Position numbers and translations under genes: made by a program
Shown here: one piece after another, positions 1 to 6,168 of the stretch
Numbering within the stretch: position 1 is the first letter of the stretch
Layout of the letters: every line of letters starts with the position of its first letter
Origin: Anaerolineae bacterium
GTDB lineage: Bacteria; Chloroflexota; Anaerolineae; Anaerolineales; Villigracilaceae
Reading direction: 5' to 3'
DNA length: 7,076 bases
NCBI GenBank assembly: GCA_003484265.1
Contig: DNDO01000127.1
Location: 4,945-12,020, forward strand
Notes under the pieces: model-generated
The model's database searches: none
The model's input: the letters and a program-made list of their open reading frames with translations, nothing else
Told to the model about the DNA's origin: nothing

Positions 1-236
1 TAGGCGAGCGCAATCATAGCGGATAACGTACATATAACCCGGTCGTGATAGTATATCGGCGCAAGGGCGCCCCAGGAGCCGTCAGGGAGCTGGTTTTCTA
101 TCAGCCAGGAGAGAGCTTTACTGCTCAGATCCCAATCAATTTTTCCAAGCCGTGCCACCCAGGCAACGTCGTAAGCGGTGCTTGCCATGTGACCGGGTCC
201 GATCTGGTCAATGAGGTCTGTAATAAGGTCGGTCAT
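1..236 (-). CDS. Class II diterpene cyclase, Rv3377c-like (N-terminal 78 codons; 3' end outside window)
   Basis: This is the 5' part of a gene that runs off the left edge of the window. The translation starts MTDLITDLIDQIGPG and contains STAYDVAWVARL (residues 19-30), PDGSWGA (51-57) and a YHDRVICTLSAMIAL stretch near the edge. From memory, M. tuberculosis Rv3377c (halimadienyl/tuberculosinyl diphosphate synthase, about 500 aa) has STAYDTAWVAKL, LPDGSWGA and YEDRLLSTLAAMISL in the same register. Class II cyclases protonate geranylgeranyl diphosphate to a bicyclic diphosphate. The catalytic DxDD motif lies downstream and cannot be seen. The start codon overlaps the stop of the Rv3378c-like gene (ATGA), and AGGAA lies about 9 bases upstream, which supports this start and translational coupling. 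The exact product (tuberculosinyl, kolavenyl or other skeleton) cannot be told from this fragment. Family assignment is confident despite the short length. Confidence 0.88.
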   Translation of the reverse strand, partial: MTDLITDLIDQIGPGHMASTAYDVAWVARLGKIDWDLSSKALSWLIENQLPDGSWGALAPIYYHDRVICTLSAMIALA

Positions 237-1141
237 GAAGAATTTCCTGTATCGGGGAACCAAAGGTTGTATTTCAGTTTGCCAACCCCGAGAGCATGGT
301 TCTGGTTGTTGCGATAGTAATTCCTTAACCAGTCCAATTCTTCTGAGGGCAGTTTTGTGTAATCTGTTTCGGGTGTACGGCGGATATAAAGATGATCGTA
401 AAGAATTGCACGCAACTGATGTTCGGTCATATAAGGGGATGGACTGAGGGAGAAATACAAGTCTTCCTCGCCGGTTGCCAGTAGAGGCATATCGAACACG
501 CTGAGTTTATCGAACCCGATGAAGATACTTACGGGCGGCAGATCTTTGCCGTAAAATTTTCGTACCAAGGCGCTTTTGTCGGGAACAGCGCCGTGCAGAA
601 GATAATGTTCCACCGAGAGGCGGGCGATGATGTCTGTTGTTTCGTCTGCGAATACGCCGAAGTATAGGTCAAAGCCGTTGTTGTTTTTTGTAGACTTCAT
701 TACATTGTCGAGCGAGCCAAGCACATCTTCGTATCCAGCCGTCGTCAGCACATCGCGGTAATCGCCATAAAAGCGGACGTGGACATTGTACTTCTCGTAA
801 AAATCGAGATATTTTTTATCGGTGGCGGTGCGGACGAGTCCGTCCATGCCGACGCGTCGGGTGTATTCGTCGCCGCGGTTCATGAGTTCGCGCCCGAAGA
901 CCGGGGCGAGGATCGTTTGGATTCCATGATCGAATAGAAGTGAACATAATTCCACATGATTCTTGATGGAGGCTTCCATGTATGCCCCGTAGAAGTCGTC
1001 ACCGATCTCCTCGGCATATTCGAGGATGAACCAGCGACGCGTGCCATTGACGGGGAAGACAACAACCTTATGACCTGACTCTTTTACACGCGCGGCAACC
1101 TCTTCGACGTTAAGCTCAAGAAATCGATCAAAGGAAATCAT
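233..1141 (-). CDS. Rv3378c-like diterpene synthase / tuberculosinyl transferase (cis-prenyltransferase fold)
   Basis: The protein has 302 aa, against about 296 for Rv3378c. It aligns over its whole length with my recollection of that protein: FPxxGTRRWF (residues 29-38), LLFDHGIQTILAPVF (68-82), NRGDEY (88-93), FYGDY (124-128), FGVF (161-164), IFIGFDKLSVFDMPLL (206-221), YMTEHQLRAILYDHLYIR (237-254) and a GVGKLKYNLWF tail. Rv3378c has an undecaprenyl-diphosphate-synthase fold and uses tuberculosinyl diphosphate, giving 1-tuberculosinyladenosine or tuberculosinol/isotuberculosinol. A related Chloroflexota enzyme in Herpetosiphon is reported to make kolavelool. The Arg pair after GT (R35, R36), expected to hold diphosphate, is kept, but position 32 is Asn where Rv3378c has Asp34. 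No signal peptide or membrane segment is seen, so it is probably cytosolic. The gene overlaps both neighbours by 4 bp. Function as a class-I-type step on the product of the adjacent cyclase is well supported; the acceptor (water, adenosine or another) is unknown. Confidence 0.9.
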   Translation of the reverse strand: MISFDRFLELNVEEVAARVKESGHKVVVFPVNGTRRWFILEYAEEIGDDFYGAYMEASIKNHVELCSLLFDHGIQTILAPVFGRELMNRGDEYTRRVGMDGLVRTATDKKYLDFYEKYNVHVRFYGDYRDVLTTAGYEDVLGSLDNVMKSTKNNNGFDLYFGVFADETTDIIARLSVEHYLLHGAVPDKSALVRKFYGKDLPPVSIFIGFDKLSVFDMPLLATGEEDLYFSLSPSPYMTEHQLRAILYDHLYIRRTPETDYTKLPSEELDWLRNYYRNNQNHALGVGKLKYNLWFPDTGNSS

Positions 1142-1725
1142 GGGCTTCTCGAAAGTCGAGGCAGGAATCGGGGAGTTCGACGAGCGTAGTTCGCGTACCC
1201 GGGCAATGTTTTTGTGAGCAGGTCTTCCTCCTGTTTTGCGGCGCGGGTGAAATCCCAGATCGTATAGAGCAATGCCCCGAAGGTTGTCAGTGCGGGAGTG
1301 ATGAGGAACAGCCCGGTTGCGATTCCAAAAAATGACGTGATAACCGGGTGACGCATGAGTTTATACGGACCTGTATCGATGACCTGATGGCTGGGTTGGA
1401 CTTCGACTCGTTCGGCGTAGTATTGTTGTAAATGCGTGCGCGACCAGGCGTGCAGTACAAGAGCAGCAAGAATCAAAAATCCCCCAAGGAGTTGGGCAGT
1501 TAAACCCCATATTGCAGTTGTTTGGAATCCGATCGAAGGCATCAGTATGGGTTGTAATATAAGTATTGAAACGAGCGAGAAGATAAAAATTGTAAAGCTC
1601 CATGAACGTCCCGAGCCGCTAGCCTTACGCTGTTTATCAAAACGGCGGATCAGCAGAAAATCCATGGAGTAGAAAAGAAGGATGGTTGTCAGTGTTGCAA
1701 GGGCTTGCGGGATTCCTAAAAGCAT
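1138..1725 (-). CDS. Isoprenylcysteine carboxyl methyltransferase (ICMT/PEMT)-like membrane methyltransferase
   Basis: The protein has 195 aa with about five hydrophobic segments (roughly residues 4-26, 43-63, 72-94, 128-146 and 147-160). The family's SAM-binding half is clear: HQVIDTGPYKLMRHP (113-127), then QEEDLL (166-171) and PGYANYARRTPRFLP (175-189), matching the usual GPYxxxRHPxY ... EE ... GxxYxxYxxxxPRxxP pattern. ICMT enzymes methylate isoprenoid-linked substrates at the membrane. Bacterial relatives act on many lipophilic substrates, so the family alone does not fix the substrate. It lies 15 bp after the acyltransferase gene and overlaps the Rv3378c-like gene by ATGA, so a diterpenoid substrate is a reasonable inference. 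The Herpetosiphon O-methylkolavelool cluster, as I recall it, also has a methyltransferase next to the two terpene enzymes, though I cannot say it is of this class. The Shine-Dalgarno sequence is weak (AAGAA before the ATG). Confidence 0.85.
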   Translation of the reverse strand: MLLGIPQALATLTTILLFYSMDFLLIRRFDKQRKASGSGRSWSFTIFIFSLVSILILQPILMPSIGFQTTAIWGLTAQLLGGFLILAALVLHAWSRTHLQQYYAERVEVQPSHQVIDTGPYKLMRHPVITSFFGIATGLFLITPALTTFGALLYTIWDFTRAAKQEEDLLTKTLPGYANYARRTPRFLPRLSRSP

Positions 1726-1740
1726 GTTTTCTTGTTCATC

Positions 1741-2769
1741 CTATGGCAGGCGTTTCATGGCGCGCGACATTGTGCTTGCCATTGAGATCATGGCGTGGTT
1801 CGTATCCTCGAGGTGAAACCCCATCTGACGTTTTACGTCATAAGATCCGGTTCCGAAGCGCACGAGCCTGACCTTGTGTTCGAACGCATCCTGCAATGCC
1901 GAATAAAGAAGGAAGGAATATCCGCCCGGCACGTCATCTTCCAATCCTAGGGCCGTGGCGATCTGGAATTTATTATCGCGGAGGACTGCACAGCAACCGA
2001 CGAGTTTTTCGTCCTTGTGGATCTCAAGCCACGTACCGTCAACCAGTGAAAAGTTTTCAAGCATTTTGCGCGTCCAAGGGTTGTGCGCAGAGCCGTGCCA
2101 GACCGAAACGTCGTTTATCAGATGCATTGCTGTATCGATATCTGATACGGTTTTTTGTTTGGAAAGGACAAGCCCGTTTTCTTTAGCCTGTTTCAAACTT
2201 TGTTTGTATAGCTGGAGGTCTTTATCGTTTGTTTTCTCTAGGTAGCTGTCGAAACTCTCCCATATAATGGGCATGTAGGTGCCGGGTTCGGAGATGGTGA
2301 TTCGTTCATAGCCTGCGGGCCATGATGGGTATTTCAATTGCTCGGTGAGAAGAAAATCAAACACGAGGAAGGAACAGCGCTGTTTCTTGAATTCGTCCTG
2401 CGCTGCCTGAGCAAGTGCCGCCAGTGAATCGTCGCGCATGGGTTCGCCGGGTAATAGCAACGCGGATGTATCAGCAAGGGGTGAGCGGCATACGAGCAGA
2501 GGTCTGCGTTTCAGAATGGATGACATGAATTGTCGCGCAATCTCTGGAAGAGGCAGGGGTTCGTTTTTTATCTTGAACAACGCCGCACTGGCAACTGGAG
2601 TATCCCCATCCCATGCGACCAGATATGTCGGCGGTGAATCCTCCATTACGCGTTCGCCAAAGGTATACCAACGATGGGATTGGAACCCGCGTGCCGCAGC
2701 AACCCGATTCCACACCTTGGGATCGATCTCCTGAATGCTTTTGTGGACCTTAACTTTTAATTTTTTCAT
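1741..2769 (-). CDS. FemAB/GNAT-like N-acyltransferase of unknown substrate
   Basis: The protein has 342 aa and no signal peptide or membrane segment. The N-terminal half (HRWYTFGE near 32-39, YLVAWDGDTPVASAALF near 49-65) and the C-terminal half (TWLEIHKDEKLVGCCAVL near 246-263, VRFGTGSYDVKRQMGF at 303-318) look like the two GNAT folds of FemAB-type proteins. The stretch SFDSYLEKTNDKDLQLYKQS (172-191) resembles the linker seen in this group as YLxxLxxKxRxxxRR, though here it is less basic. Such proteins transfer acyl or aminoacyl groups in peptidoglycan, polysaccharide or lipid pathways. It heads the diterpenoid cassette, 15 bp upstream of the methyltransferase gene, so it may modify the terpenoid or its attached group; this is inference. 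AGGG lies about 7 bases before the chosen ATG. Superfamily assignment is fairly secure; substrate is unknown. Confidence 0.72.
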   Translation of the reverse strand: MKKLKVKVHKSIQEIDPKVWNRVAAARGFQSHRWYTFGERVMEDSPPTYLVAWDGDTPVASAALFKIKNEPLPLPEIARQFMSSILKRRPLLVCRSPLADTSALLLPGEPMRDDSLAALAQAAQDEFKKQRCSFLVFDFLLTEQLKYPSWPAGYERITISEPGTYMPIIWESFDSYLEKTNDKDLQLYKQSLKQAKENGLVLSKQKTVSDIDTAMHLINDVSVWHGSAHNPWTRKMLENFSLVDGTWLEIHKDEKLVGCCAVLRDNKFQIATALGLEDDVPGGYSFLLYSALQDAFEHKVRLVRFGTGSYDVKRQMGFHLEDTNHAMISMASTMSRAMKRLP

Positions 2770-2841
2770 ATTGGACCCTGGTCAATTTTACAGTAGCGGT
2801 TAAGCCTTACGTCCTGCCTTTCAAAAATGAAAGCCACGCAG

Positions 2842-2871
2842 ATTATAGAGTGCGGGTCAATTTTTTATGAA
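2842..2871 (-). promoter_or_regulatory. Candidate sigma-70 promoter for the diterpenoid cassette
   Basis: On the minus strand a perfect TATAAT (2842-2847) lies 18 bases after TTCATA (2866-2871), which matches the -35 consensus at four of six bases. The -10 box overlaps the TAA stop of the second ATPase gene. Transcription would start about 65 bases before the acyltransferase ATG. It would allow the cassette to be expressed independently of the ECF genes. The -35 element is weak, so this remains a candidate. Confidence 0.45.
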
Positions 2872-3658
2872 GCTCTGTCAAAAACATATCCTCACGAATA
2901 ATTGTATCGTTTAATTCCAATCTTGTCGCAAGTCTGGTCAGTTGCGGCGGGTCAACATAGGTCGTTGCCAGTCTATCTTCCTGCCCGAGAACTTCATTGG
3001 CTTTTCCGTCGAGAAGTATCTTCCCCTGCGACATGGCAATCACCCGCTCAAAATTCTCGGCGCAAAAATCAATGTCGTGCGTGATCGTAATGAGGGTCTT
3101 GCCGCGTTCGCGTAACACCTTGATAACATTAGCGATGCGCGCAATGTTGGCGGCGTCCTGTCCTGTTGTCGGCTCATCGAAGATGACAATTGGCGTGTCC
3201 ATTGAAATGATCGATGCAATGGCTACCATCTTCCGCCAGGTCGGAGAAAGGTCGTACGGATTCATCTCCGTTTTATCGGACAGTTCCGTCATCTCCAGTG
3301 CTTCATGGACCAAAATCTCCACCTGCTCATTGGGATACCCGAGGTTTTTCGGTCCGAATGCGACTTCTGTTTTGACATCGCGCGAAAAGAGTTGTTCATC
3401 GGGATTCTGAAAAACATACCCGATTCGAGATGCAAGTTTTGCAACTGAATATTTCCGAGTATCCCAGCCGCCGATCTGTATTTCACCAGAGGTTGGTTGC
3501 AAAAGTCCGTTGAAATGACGCACGAGAGTCGTCTTTCCTGCGCCGTTCTGCCCGACGATTGCGACCTGTTCGCCGGATCCAATTGTCAAGGTGATTCCTC
3601 GCAACGCTTGTATCCCGGCAGGATATGAAAACTCTAAATCCCTGATCTCAATTTTCAT
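2843..3658 (-). CDS. ecfA: ECF transporter ATPase, second subunit (EcfA family) with degenerate signature motif
   Basis: The 271-aa ABC ATPase drives an energy-coupling-factor importer together with the upstream ATPase and EcfT at the cytoplasmic face of the membrane. Visible motifs are Walker A GQNGAGKTT (36-44), Q-loop FQNPDEQ (83-89, Q84), Walker B IVIFDEPT (157-164) with catalytic E162, D-loop TTGQD (164-168) and switch His194 (ITHD). The ABC signature, normally LSGGQ, reads LSPTW (137-141) followed by RKMVAIA, so the motif's two glycines and its glutamine are lost while the flanking sequence is normal. In an ABC dimer this signature faces the Walker A of the partner, so one of the two ATP sites would be non-canonical. 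Start and upstream stop overlap as ATGA. There is no frameshift or stop, so the gene looks intact. Confidence 0.93.
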   Translation of the reverse strand: MKIEIRDLEFSYPAGIQALRGITLTIGSGEQVAIVGQNGAGKTTLVRHFNGLLQPTSGEIQIGGWDTRKYSVAKLASRIGYVFQNPDEQLFSRDVKTEVAFGPKNLGYPNEQVEILVHEALEMTELSDKTEMNPYDLSPTWRKMVAIASIISMDTPIVIFDEPTTGQDAANIARIANVIKVLRERGKTLITITHDIDFCAENFERVIAMSQGKILLDGKANEVLGQEDRLATTYVDPPQLTRLATRLELNDTIIREDMFLTELHKKLTRTL

Positions 3659-4494
3659 CTCTTAAATCCGTCCACTGCCTCGTCCAAAGTTACAGGTAGG
3701 TTTGAATTTTTCCACAATCCAATCGCTCTTGCCTTGCGTGCTACGGATGTGTAGCGTGAAATTCCGAATCCTTTTTCCAGCAGGATATCGGATGTCAGTA
3801 CTTCACCGGGTAGCCCGTCGAGGATGATCTGTCCTTCATGCAATGCAATGACCCTGTCTGCAAAGTTGGCTATCCATTCAACCTTATGTTCTGCCAAGAT
3901 GACGGTCATCCCTTTTTCCGCAAGTGTGCGGATCACACCGAAAACCTCGCGCGTGCCGATTGGATCCAATTGCGAGGTCGGTTCGTCGAGAACAAGTACT
4001 TTCGGCTGCATAACCAGTATCGAGGTCAGGGCGACACGTTGTTGTTGTCCGCCGGATAAAGAATAGGGAGAGCGGTCTGCCAGATCAGTGATGCCGGTCA
4101 ACTTCATCGCGTCTTCAACGCGCGGTTTCATTTCCTCGCGTGGAACGCCGATATTTTCAAGCCCGAAAGCGATCTCTTCAAAAACAGTAAATTTCGCTCC
4201 GCTGATCTGGTTGAACGGATTTTGAAAAGCCAGCCCAACGTTCATGACCCACTCGTCCAATGTGGACGCGCTAGACTCTAATCCGGCAACCTCAACTGAT
4301 CCGCTTATCTCGCCTTTGAAGAAATGCGGTACAAACCCGGCAAGGGTGTAACACAATGTGGATTTGCCAGAGCCGTTCGGACCAATGACCGCAAGAAACT
4401 CACCCTCATCTACTTGCAAGTTTATGTTTTTCAATACAGATTCATCTGTGAGCGGATATCTGTATGTGACGTTTTGCAGGTTTACGATAGCCAT
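3655..4494 (-). CDS. ecfA: ECF transporter ATPase, first subunit (EcfA family)
   Basis: This 279-aa ABC ATPase has all canonical motifs: Walker A GPNGSGKST (38-46), Q-loop FQNPFNQI (90-97, Q91), signature LSGGQQQR (146-153), Walker B VLVLDEPT (166-173) with E171, D-loop SQLD (174-177) and switch His203 (AEHK). It would pair with the downstream ATPase and bind the coupling helices of EcfT. Its start codon lies inside the last codons of ecfT (13-bp overlap), with GAGA just upstream, and its stop overlaps the next start by ATGA. This places T, A and A as one tightly coupled unit. It lacks the EcfT and S domains seen in fused ECF ATPases. Substrate specificity is not set by this subunit. Confidence 0.95.
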   Translation of the reverse strand: MAIVNLQNVTYRYPLTDESVLKNINLQVDEGEFLAVIGPNGSGKSTLCYTLAGFVPHFFKGEISGSVEVAGLESSASTLDEWVMNVGLAFQNPFNQISGAKFTVFEEIAFGLENIGVPREEMKPRVEDAMKLTGITDLADRSPYSLSGGQQQRVALTSILVMQPKVLVLDEPTSQLDPIGTREVFGVIRTLAEKGMTVILAEHKVEWIANFADRVIALHEGQIILDGLPGEVLTSDILLEKGFGISRYTSVARKARAIGLWKNSNLPVTLDEAVDGFKR

Positions 4495-5261
4495 ATTCTC
4501 GATGCCAGAGTGACGATGATGATGACGATAAGCGACCAGCGGATGAGTTTGTCTTTATTTGTGTCAGGGATGCTGTTCAGGGATGTTTTTACCCGCGTGG
4601 AAGTGAAACCACGCGCTTCAATAGCGATGGCGCGTTCCTCTACTTCCACCAGCGAGCCAAATACCAGCGGGCCAACCAATGGTATTAAGGAGCCTGCGCG
4701 CTTGAAAAACGTGCTTTCCGTATCCAACCCGCGCGAGCGTTGGGCGGCGATGATGGTCTGCGCCTTGGCTTGCATCTGTGGGATGATCTGCAATGTGGAG
4801 ATGATAACGTACGCGAATTGCCCGGGCAATCCGCGGCGGGTAAGGTCGGTCATCAATTCATTTGGATGTGTTGTCAGTAAAAAAATAGTAAACGAGGAGA
4901 CCATCACAACAATCCGTGTTGCGTTGGCGAAAGCGAACAAAACGCTTTCTTGGGTCGGGTGTAAAAACCCAAATCGAAAAAGTTCAACGCCTTCGAGCGG
5001 TTGGAAGAGGGCTTGCATTATGAAGAGGAAACCCGCGGTCGGGAGGATAAGCCGGAGCATCGCATTAATGTACTCTCGCAAAACTTTCCCTAGAAGACTC
5101 AACGGGATGACCGCAAAAAGGATGAGTAAATGGGGTGTCCAGTAATACGGAGACAGGAAAGAAACAAATACGATGCCAAGCGCCAGTGTCAGTTTGCTAA
5201 GAGGGTTAAGGCGGTGAACTGCGCTTTCGCGCTTCTTGTAGAAGGAGAGTCGTTCCTGCAT
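4482..5261 (-). CDS. ecfT: ECF transporter transmembrane subunit EcfT
   Basis: The protein has 259 aa, usual for EcfT. The N-terminus SFYKKRESAVHRLNPLSKL (6-24) is typical of the family and fixes the start. Hydrophobic segments follow at about 24-37, 43-58, 70-86, 110-130 and 240-256. The two Ala-Arg-Gly coupling motifs that dock into the ATPases are present as AAQRSRGLD (172-180; the first Ala is Ser here) and AIEARGF (213-219). EcfT joins the S component in the membrane to the two ATPases. No Shine-Dalgarno sequence is seen before the ATG, but a TATAAT box is 8 bases upstream, so the mRNA may be leaderless. A strong terminator separates it from the S-component genes. It overlaps the next gene by 13 bp. 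Confidence 0.93.
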   Translation of the reverse strand: MQERLSFYKKRESAVHRLNPLSKLTLALGIVFVSFLSPYYWTPHLLILFAVIPLSLLGKVLREYINAMLRLILPTAGFLFIMQALFQPLEGVELFRFGFLHPTQESVLFAFANATRIVVMVSSFTIFLLTTHPNELMTDLTRRGLPGQFAYVIISTLQIIPQMQAKAQTIIAAQRSRGLDTESTFFKRAGSLIPLVGPLVFGSLVEVEERAIAIEARGFTSTRVKTSLNSIPDTNKDKLIRWSLIVIIIVTLASRIWLS

Positions 5262-5269
5262 GAGCGTTG

Positions 5270-5275
5270 ATTATA
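5270..5275 (-). promoter_or_regulatory. Candidate -10 box of ecfT (possibly leaderless transcript)
   Basis: A perfect TATAAT on the minus strand ends 8 bases before the ecfT ATG, just after the T-tract of the upstream terminator. Transcription would begin at or next to the start codon. No good -35 element is seen at 16-18 bases, where the terminator stem lies, and there is no TG extended -10. The absence of a Shine-Dalgarno sequence before ecfT agrees with leaderless translation. Confidence 0.45.
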
Positions 5276-5279
5276 CGTG

Positions 5280-5315
5280 AAAAAAAGAGGCTGGATTTTC
5301 CGTCCAGCCTCTTTT
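5280..5315 (-). terminator. Rho-independent terminator after the S-component genes
   Basis: A perfect 13-bp stem (5283-5295 with 5303-5315; core GAGGCTGGA/TCCAGCCTC) encloses a 7-base loop. On the minus strand it ends in seven T residues (5286-5280). It begins 16 bases after the stop codon of the longer S component and ends before the ecfT -10 box. It should stop or attenuate transcription from the hydrolase/S-component unit into ecfT. The plus-strand T run is only four bases, so termination in that direction is weaker. Confidence 0.92.
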
Positions 5316-5331
5316 GATGTTAACGATGTAT

Positions 5332-6099
5332 TTATCCGCCGAGGATATTGCCAAGCATGAATGCCGCAAACAAAACGAGCAGAATAACCACGCCAATTGC
5401 AATAAATAATTGAGTCTGGCTGGCACCGCCTTCAACTTCCGCATTTTCAGGGCGCGGGAGGCGCGCGACGAACCGTTTTGAGAGACCTTGTATGATCGCA
5501 AAGGCAAGCATGGCTGTAGTGATCTTATCCACAGGTTCGACGAGGAAGCCTGTGCTCAAGACAGCCTGCACAACGCCCTGACCAGTTTGGAGCAGATATG
5601 CCGTGATGAAAGATGAGCCGCTGGCTGTAATGCCACCATACAAATACACAGCGATTGGTGTCGAAACGATTGCAGAAGCGAGTGCAACAACAAAGCCTGT
5701 AACGGCAACCTTCCACCAATTCTTGAACCAGCCTGCATTCGCCATTAAACCTGAGACGAGCCCGATAAAGAAAGCCACGGGAAACCAGGGGAATGCGTTG
5801 GGGTCAATGGTGGCGCCCCAGATGATATTGGAAAGCGTGCCCGTGAGAGCGCCAGCCCACGGTCCTGCGACCACAGCCACCAGGACAGTGCCGATCGAAT
5901 CAAGGAACACTGGCAGTTTCAACGTTACCACGATCTGGCCTATGGCAATATTGATCGCTATTGCAACGGGGATGAGAACCCACGTAGTGGTGCTGAAGTC
6001 CTTACGCATACGCCCGGTGACATACGACCATACGAGCAGGATAACAATGATCGCTACGGCAATGATGAAGTAAACAGCATTTTCGGAAATAATACTCAT
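5332..6099 (-). CDS. ECF-type S component-like membrane protein, longer paralogue
   Basis: This 255-aa very hydrophobic protein has about seven membrane segments, near residues 9-27, 38-60, 67-95, 105-121, 129-153, 165-205 (two parts) and 230-251. The core PVFLDSIGTVLVAVVAGPWA (63-82), IGLVSGLMANAGWFKNWWKV (112-131), VEPVDK (187-192) and LPRPEN (214-219) is shared with the next gene upstream. Location between a nucleoside hydrolase gene and ecfT/ecfA, together with fold and size, points to the substrate-binding S subunit of an ECF importer. An AxxxA pattern (A48, A52), of the kind that contacts EcfT, is present. An extra N-terminal helix and a C-terminal helix after LPRPEN set it apart from its paralogue. 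Strong AAGGAG lies 8 bases before the ATG. I do not recognise it as a characterised vitamin-specific family; a nucleoside or base substrate is inferred from the neighbour. Confidence 0.78.
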   Translation of the reverse strand: MSIISENAVYFIIAVAIIVILLVWSYVTGRMRKDFSTTTWVLIPVAIAINIAIGQIVVTLKLPVFLDSIGTVLVAVVAGPWAGALTGTLSNIIWGATIDPNAFPWFPVAFFIGLVSGLMANAGWFKNWWKVAVTGFVVALASAIVSTPIAVYLYGGITASGSSFITAYLLQTGQGVVQAVLSTGFLVEPVDKITTAMLAFAIIQGLSKRFVARLPRPENAEVEGGASQTQLFIAIGVVILLVLFAAFMLGNILGG

Positions 6100-6168
6100 T
6101 TTAGATTCTCCTTGGTTGATTTTGATTTTTTACTACAACACCGCTCACGTGATTTTGTTTCACTGGAT
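6100..6168 (-). other. Intergenic region between the two S-component genes
   Basis: This 69-base gap holds the strong AAGGAG ribosome-binding site of the downstream gene (6108-6113) and an 8-bp palindrome TCACGTGA (6145-6152). No terminator hairpin or convincing promoter is visible, so the two S genes are probably on one transcript. Confidence 0.5.

Noticed and set aside
45..447. Overlapping plus-strand open frames near the left edge
   Set aside because: They run opposite the cyclase and Rv3378c-like genes, whose minus-strand translations match known protein families.
2818..2833. Inverted repeat CTTTCA-aaaa-TGAAAG between the second ATPase gene and the acyltransferase gene
   Set aside because: The stem is only 6 A/T-rich base pairs and no T-tract follows on the minus strand, so it is not a credible terminator.
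2855..2860. TTGACC on the minus strand upstream of the TATAAT at 2842-2847
   Set aside because: The spacing is only 7 bases, far too short for a -35/-10 pair, and no -10 box lies 16-18 bases after it.
4324..5145. Long open frame on the plus strand (273 codons) opposite ecfT and the first ATPase gene
   Set aside because: It lies antisense to two genes with clear family motifs, shows no recognisable domain, and starts without a ribosome-binding context.
5603..6073. Plus-strand open frame of 156 codons opposite the longer S component
   Set aside because: It is an antisense shadow; the minus-strand frame has conserved motifs shared with its paralogue and a strong AAGGAG.
6145..6152. Palindrome TCACGTGA between the two S-component genes
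   Set aside because: A single 8-bp palindrome without a second copy or nearby promoter is not enough to call an operator.
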